In this document: positions 31,366 through 34,751 of the stretch, piece after piece
Numbering within the stretch: position 1 is the first letter of the stretch
Layout of the letters: the number at the start of each line of letters is the position of its first letter
IMG/VR virus record: IMGVR_UViG_3300032241_001320
Coordinates: 1 to 34,751 of that record
DNA: 34,751 nt
From: a virus
Direction: 5' to 3' (one strand)
Position numbers and translations under genes: made by a program
Notes under the pieces: generated by a model
Seen by the model: the letters and a program-made list of their open reading frames with translations, nothing else
What the model was told of the DNA's origin: nothing
Database searches by the model: none

Positions 31366-32761
31366 AGATATCATCTTTTCGCATCTTCTAGAAAACGAAA
31401 CATATGGACGAAAGGTTATACCATTTCTCAAGAACGAATACTTCCAAACAAGAACGAACAAAATTCTATTTGAGTTGATCGACAACTATATAAAGACCTA
31501 TCACAAGATTCCTACGAAGGAAGCTCTCACAGCAAAACTACAAGGACTTGATAATCTCACCGAGGACGAGTTTAAAAGTTGTACAGAATATCTGCAGACA
31601 CTTAAGGCGGATTTGACGACCAGCATTGACTGGCTTGCTGATGAGACAGAAAAGTTTTGTCAGGAACGCGCTGTATACAATGCGATCATGGATTCTATCA
31701 AGATCATTGACAACAAGGATCCTAGGCGCGGTAAGGGATCGATTCCCGATATTCTGTCAGAAGCTCTTAGCGTATCCTTTGATACTAACATTGGGCATGA
31801 CTTTATTGAGGATTCCAACTCTCGTTATGACTTCTATCATACTCGAGAAGAGAAGATTCAATTTGATCTTGAATACTTCAACAAGATCACAAAGGGCGGA
31901 TTAAGTAAGAAGACATTGAATATTATTCTGGCATCTACAGGTGTCGGTAAGACAATGTTCATGACTCACTGCGCTGCTCATCATTTGACCTTGGGCAAGA
32001 ATGTTCTCTATATCACAATGGAAATGTCTGAAGAACGTATCGCAGAACGTATCGACGCAAATCTAATGGATGTGACTATTGATGAGTTGAAAGAACTACC
32101 AAGAGATTCTTTCGATAAGAAAATTAATCGTATCAAAGGCAAGACACAAGGTAAACTGATTGTCAAGGAATATCCGACAGCTGCTGCAGGATCATCACAC
32201 TTTCGGCATCTTCTGCAGGAACTGCGTATCAAGAAGGCATTCAAGCCAGATATCATCTATGTTGATTATTTGAACATTTGCTCGTCTGCACGAATGAAAA
32301 TGGGGGGCTCTGTTAATAGCTATATGTACGTAAAGGCAATAGCAGAAGAGCTAAGAGGATTAGCAGTCGAGTTCGATGTACCCATCATCTCTGCAACACA
32401 AAGCAACAGAGACGCTTATAACTCGTCAGATGTGGGGTTGGATAATACATCAGAATCCTTTGCTTTGCCGGCAACTGCTGACTTTATGTTTGCTTTGATT
32501 TCTACAGAAGAACTGCAAGATCTCAATCAAATTATGGTAAAACAATTGAAGAATCGGTATGATGATCCTTCAAGCAATCGTCGGTTTGTTATTGGAGTCA
32601 ATCGATCTAAGATGAGATTCTATGATGTAGAGCAATCTGCTCAGAACGATATTCTAGACGGACCAGGGCAACATAAATACTCGGGCAGCACCTTCTCAGA
32701 AGGGGGCTTTACCACAAAGAAAGCCAGAAAAGGGGATTTCTCTGAGTTAAGGCTCGACTAA
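31355..32761 (+). CDS. 41: Replicative DNA helicase gp41
   Basis: A 468-residue DnaB-like hexameric helicase that opens the replication fork and partners the primase. An N-terminal helical domain (1-150) is followed by the RecA-like core with a Walker A ASTGVGKT (193-200), the TMEMSEERIAERIDANLMDV motif typical of DnaB-like enzymes, DIIYVDYLNIC as Walker B, and SATQSNRDAYNSSD. Length fits T4 gp41 (475). An AAGGA site lies five bases before the ATG. The stop codon is the first part of the 16-bp motif at 32759. Confidence 0.95.
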   Translation: MAIEDIIFSHLLENETYGRKVIPFLKNEYFQTRTNKILFELIDNYIKTYHKIPTKEALTAKLQGLDNLTEDEFKSCTEYLQTLKADLTTSIDWLADETEKFCQERAVYNAIMDSIKIIDNKDPRRGKGSIPDILSEALSVSFDTNIGHDFIEDSNSRYDFYHTREEKIQFDLEYFNKITKGGLSKKTLNIILASTGVGKTMFMTHCAAHHLTLGKNVLYITMEMSEERIAERIDANLMDVTIDELKELPRDSFDKKINRIKGKTQGKLIVKEYPTAAAGSSHFRHLLQELRIKKAFKPDIIYVDYLNICSSARMKMGGSVNSYMYVKAIAEELRGLAVEFDVPIISATQSNRDAYNSSDVGLDNTSESFALPATADFMFALISTEELQDLNQIMVKQLKNRYDDPSSNRRFVIGVNRSKMRFYDVEQSAQNDILDGPGQHKYSGSTFSEGGFTTKKARKGDFSELRLD

Positions 32762-32774
32762 CTCATTGATTTTT
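32759..32774 (+). repeat. 16-bp intergenic motif, copy 4
   Basis: TAACTCATTGATTTTT, identical to 33751-33766 (17 bases if the C before each is counted). It begins with the stop codon of gp41 and lies 18 bases before the next -35 box. Confidence 0.6.
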
Positions 32775-32792
32775 CTTATGAAATAAAAATAC

Positions 32793-32821
32793 TTGACATT
32801 AATTCACAGCTAATCTAGTAT
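32793..32821 (+). promoter_or_regulatory. Sigma70-type promoter
   Basis: TTGACA (32793-32798) and TAGTAT (32816-32821) are 17 bases apart, ending 23 bases before the metallopeptidase ATG. Confidence 0.7.
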
Positions 32822-32844
32822 TGCAATAACCTCGGGAGTTGTAA

Positions 32845-33318
32845 ATGCGAATAGAGATCGACTGTAAAGTGTCAAAGAAGGGAGAGGCAGAGCTAGTCCG
32901 CGCTGCCAAATTCTTTGGAAAGATACTACTGACTAAAGAAGAGTTCGAAGACGTCCAACTAGAAATCGCCGTGGTCAAGCGCTTAAACTGCAAGGGCTAT
33001 TGTGAAGTTCTTGATGATGGGCGCGATCCACGACTATTTCGTATCGAGATGAAGAATGATATTGCTAGTGAGCTAATTTCTACATTCGCCCATGAGATGG
33101 TTCATTTAAAGCAGTATGTCAAGAATGAACTATATGACTGCACCAACGGAGTCACAACCAAGTGGCACGGAAAGCTTCTCAATGTTAAGGATGAAGATTA
33201 CTTTGACTTCCCCTGGGAGATCGAAGCATACGGTAAAGAGGTTGGTCTAGTTCACAAGTATTTTCGTAAGTACAAGAAACTAATGGTTGGTCGTAAGAGT
33301 CTTTTTCCCATCAAGTAA
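32845..33318 (+). CDS. SprT-like zinc metallopeptidase
   Basis: A 157-residue protein with HEMVH (83-87) as the HExxH zinc site, in the context ISTFAHEMVHLKQY, and a downstream PWEIEAYG (123-130) whose Glu could be the third ligand. This matches SprT-like phage proteins, related in fold to proteases that clear DNA-protein crosslinks. The target is unknown. GGGAG lies six bases before the ATG. It begins a set of small genes with host-type promoters, so early expression is likely. Confidence 0.75.
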   Translation: MRIEIDCKVSKKGEAELVRAAKFFGKILLTKEEFEDVQLEIAVVKRLNCKGYCEVLDDGRDPRLFRIEMKNDIASELISTFAHEMVHLKQYVKNELYDCTNGVTTKWHGKLLNVKDEDYFDFPWEIEAYGKEVGLVHKYFRKYKKLMVGRKSLFPIK

Positions 33319-33332
33319 TTTTTAATTTTATT

Positions 33333-33749
33333 ATGACAATGCATCTTGAAGGTCCTTGGTTGACCTCTACTTCTACTCGGCGCCGTGTAACCAAAATGAC
33401 TAAGGCACGGCGCGCTAGACTCGAATCAGATCTGATCGAGCACAATAAATTTCTAAAAAGCATTCATCAGCCTAAGATGACTTTCGACCAATACGTTGAC
33501 TATGTAGAAGGACGAAACAAGCGACCGCAGGTGTCTATGCCTGTCAAGAAGGTCGAACCTTATCGCCGTGAGACCAAAGCGATTCCCAGTTTAAACACTT
33601 ACGGTACGCAAGATTCTTGTAGTAAGAAACCTGTCACCATGTACACCGGCGACAAGCTCTTGGGTATCGCTATCATGCACAAGAGCAATCTGGTGCCTAT
33701 TTTCAGCGCAGAAGAGGCCTCAGAAGTCTCGAGAATGCGGCGAGGATAG
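33333..33749 (+). CDS. Conserved phage protein with MHKSN motif
   Basis: A 138-residue basic protein. MHLEGPWLTSTSTRRRVTKM at the start and YTGDKLLGIAIMHKSNLVPI near the end are patterns that recur in uncharacterised proteins of many phages of aquatic bacteria. Function unknown. There is no good ribosome site before the ATG at 33333; the second ATG at 33339 is equally possible. It follows the metallopeptidase by 14 bases and may be coupled to it. Confidence 0.7.
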   Translation: MTMHLEGPWLTSTSTRRRVTKMTKARRARLESDLIEHNKFLKSIHQPKMTFDQYVDYVEGRNKRPQVSMPVKKVEPYRRETKAIPSLNTYGTQDSCSKKPVTMYTGDKLLGIAIMHKSNLVPIFSAEEASEVSRMRRG

Positions 33750-33750
33750 C

Positions 33751-33766
33751 TAACTCATTGATTTTT
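33751..33766 (+). repeat. 16-bp intergenic motif, copy 5
   Basis: TAACTCATTGATTTTT directly after the stop of the preceding gene, 15 bases before the -35 box at 33782. Identical to the copy at 32759. Confidence 0.6.
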
Positions 33767-33775
33767 AAATGATTA

Positions 33776-33844
33776 TAGTTCTTGCAATTAAATTCGTTAT
33801 CCCTCATAATGTTTACATGATGAACAAAAAGGCGAAACAGATGA
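33776..33844 (+). repeat. 69-bp promoter-leader cassette, copy 2
   Basis: Matches 10186-10118 (minus strand) at 67 of 69 positions. The copy holds promoter, leader, AAGGCG ribosome site and start codon. Confidence 0.85.
33782..33810 (+). promoter_or_regulatory. Sigma70-type promoter
   Basis: TTGCAA (33782-33787) and CATAAT (33805-33810) are 17 bases apart, with the gene start 30 bases downstream. Identical to the minus-strand promoter at 10152-10180. Confidence 0.65.
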
Positions 33845-34623
33845 AGTTGCTAACGATCCAGGCTGATTCGAAGACTGTCAAGGGTGAGTCCAAGGGCTAC
33901 TTGACCGCTATTATGTATCTCGCTCCGTGGAAGCTCTCTGGGTATCAGGTCTGCCCGATGGCTGAGATCGCTGGTTGTGTCGGCGACTGCTTGAATACGG
34001 CGGGTCGTGGTGGCATGGCTCGCGCTGATGCCGATACCATTGAGATCGATGGGCATGTGGTCAAACTAAATGCTATTCAGAAAGCACGTATCGCTCGCAC
34101 TCGTTTCTTCTTTGAAGACCGCGCAGGCTTCATGGCGCAGCTGATCAAAGAGATTTCTGCTGCTCGCAAGAAGGCAACCAAGATGGGTCTGACGCTGGTA
34201 GTGCGTTTGAATGGCACCTCCGACATCCGTTGGGAGAGTGTCTCTGCGTATCAGCAGAAAGCAGATCGCATTGGTTATGCGACGATCTTTGATGTGTTCA
34301 GCGACATTCAGTTCTATGACTACACAAAGATTGCCAACCGTGATATCAAGCACGTTCCCAACTACCACCTGACGTTCTCCGTGTCTGCTCGCAAGGAATT
34401 CTATCCTTTCTGGCTGAAGGCGCAGGAGAATTATGGTCGCCGCATGAACTATGCCGTGGTGTTCAAGGGCAAGACGCTGCCTACTGGTTATGCTGGCTAT
34501 CCTGTGATCAATGGGGATGAGTCTGACCTGCGTTTTCTTGACCGCAAGGGTGTTGTGGTTGGCTTGAAGGCAAAAGGTCAGGCTAAGAAGTCAAACAGTG
34601 GTTTTGCGGTGGAAGCAGCATGA
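33841..34623 (+). CDS. GP88/DUF7227-like phage protein
   Basis: A 260-residue protein. YLTAIMYLAPWKLSGYQVCP with Cys38, Cys46 and Cys50, then LNTAGRGGM and a helical KARIARTRFFFEDRAGFMAQ region match uncharacterised proteins of the phage GP88 type. VVRLNGTSDIRWE and VVFKGKTLPTGYAGYPVINGDESDLRFLD-like strands follow. The Cys set could bind metal or an iron-sulphur cluster, but this is a guess. An upstream in-frame start exists at 33769, but it lies before the promoter and is not used; the ATG at 33841 has AAGGCG at the right distance. The stop overlaps the next start. Confidence 0.72.
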   Translation: MKLLTIQADSKTVKGESKGYLTAIMYLAPWKLSGYQVCPMAEIAGCVGDCLNTAGRGGMARADADTIEIDGHVVKLNAIQKARIARTRFFFEDRAGFMAQLIKEISAARKKATKMGLTLVVRLNGTSDIRWESVSAYQQKADRIGYATIFDVFSDIQFYDYTKIANRDIKHVPNYHLTFSVSARKEFYPFWLKAQENYGRRMNYAVVFKGKTLPTGYAGYPVINGDESDLRFLDRKGVVVGLKAKGQAKKSNSGFAVEAA

Positions 34624-34742
34624 TCTTCCTAGAACTAGTTCTGCTCAACCTCATTATCAATGCAATCGTTACTGGTATTGGTCAATGGATACTGAATCGT
34701 CATTTTGATAACATTGATAGAATGTGGAAGGGAGAGAAGTGA
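34620..34742 (+). CDS. Small membrane protein (40 aa)
   Basis: A 40-residue protein with one N-terminal membrane segment (residues 2-24: IFLELVLLNLIINAIVTGIG and on) and a basic, polar end. It overlaps the preceding stop by four bases (ATGA). No family is recognised. AGGGAG near its end may serve the next gene, which could start at the GTG at 34739 and run out of the window. Confidence 0.55.
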   Translation: MIFLELVLLNLIINAIVTGIGQWILNRHFDNIDRMWKGEK

Positions 34743-34751
34743 TAGATAAGA

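Noticed and set aside
33769-33840. Upstream start of the GP88-like gene
   Set aside because: The added residues would be encoded over the promoter; the duplicated leader shows that the start is at 33841.
34739-34751. Start of another gene at the window end (GTG)
   Set aside because: Only four codons are visible, too few to support a gene.
1-34751. CRISPR arrays, insertion sequences, rRNA or tRNA genes
   Set aside because: No regularly spaced repeats, transposase frames or RNA gene patterns were seen.

Overview
The window is part of the genome of a T4-like myovirus (contractile-tail Caudoviricetes). It carries the T4 core genes in an order like that of marine and freshwater T4-like phages: portal gp20, protease gp21, scaffold gp22, capsid gp23, a gp19-like tail tube, uvsY, uvsW, late sigma gp55, gp47, gp46, clamp gp45, clamp loader gp44 and gp62, regA, DNA polymerase gp43, uvsX and helicase gp41. 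Genes are dense, mostly on the plus strand, and many are coupled by 4-base ATGA overlaps. Late promoters of the TATAAATA type lie before head and lysis genes. Accessory genes (peptide deformylase, Hsp20, a TET-associated glycosyltransferase, a GH19 endolysin) recall phages of aquatic Gram-negative bacteria, but the host cannot be named from this window.

Layout. Positions 1-6055 are the head module, ending in a strong terminator after the major capsid gene. Positions 6076-9087 hold a large virion or fibre-like protein and a papain-like cysteine peptidase. Positions 9091-10186 are a small minus-strand island with three genes and host-type promoters. Positions 10202-10328 hold an unusual nested inverted repeat between that island and the tail tube gene. 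Positions 10340-16555 carry recombination and late-transcription genes. Positions 16619-21069 are an accessory operon: peptide deformylase, a phosphoribosyltransferase/deformylase chimera, a glycosyltransferase, a deaminase, a DUF3310-like protein, a NUMOD3-like mini-protein and a GT-A-like protein. Positions 21077-23872 are the clamp, clamp loader and RegA operon. Positions 23899-26947 hold a methyltransferase, Hsp20, an endolysin and a nucleotidyltransferase-like protein. Positions 26944-32761 carry polymerase, UvsX and helicase. Positions 32793-34751 are small genes behind sigma70-like promoters.

How the parts work together. gp20, gp21, gp22 and gp23 build and mature the prohead. gp43, gp44, gp62, gp45 and gp41 form the replisome. 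UvsX, UvsY, UvsW and gp46/47 drive recombination-dependent replication. gp55 with gp45 directs late transcription from the TATAAATA sites. RegA probably represses translation of early genes; several starts, including those of gp45 and gp44, share a TATATTATG context.

The most unusual observations are: a phosphoribosyltransferase whose C-terminus is the HELDH tail of a peptide deformylase, next to the intact deformylase gene; a 60-bp promoter-like unit present in inverted orientation as an exact circular permutation of itself; a 69-bp promoter-leader cassette duplicated 23 kb apart on opposite strands; and a 16-bp motif, close to TAACTNATTGATTTTT, recurring at five intergenic sites. All calls come from reading the sequence; no database search was run.
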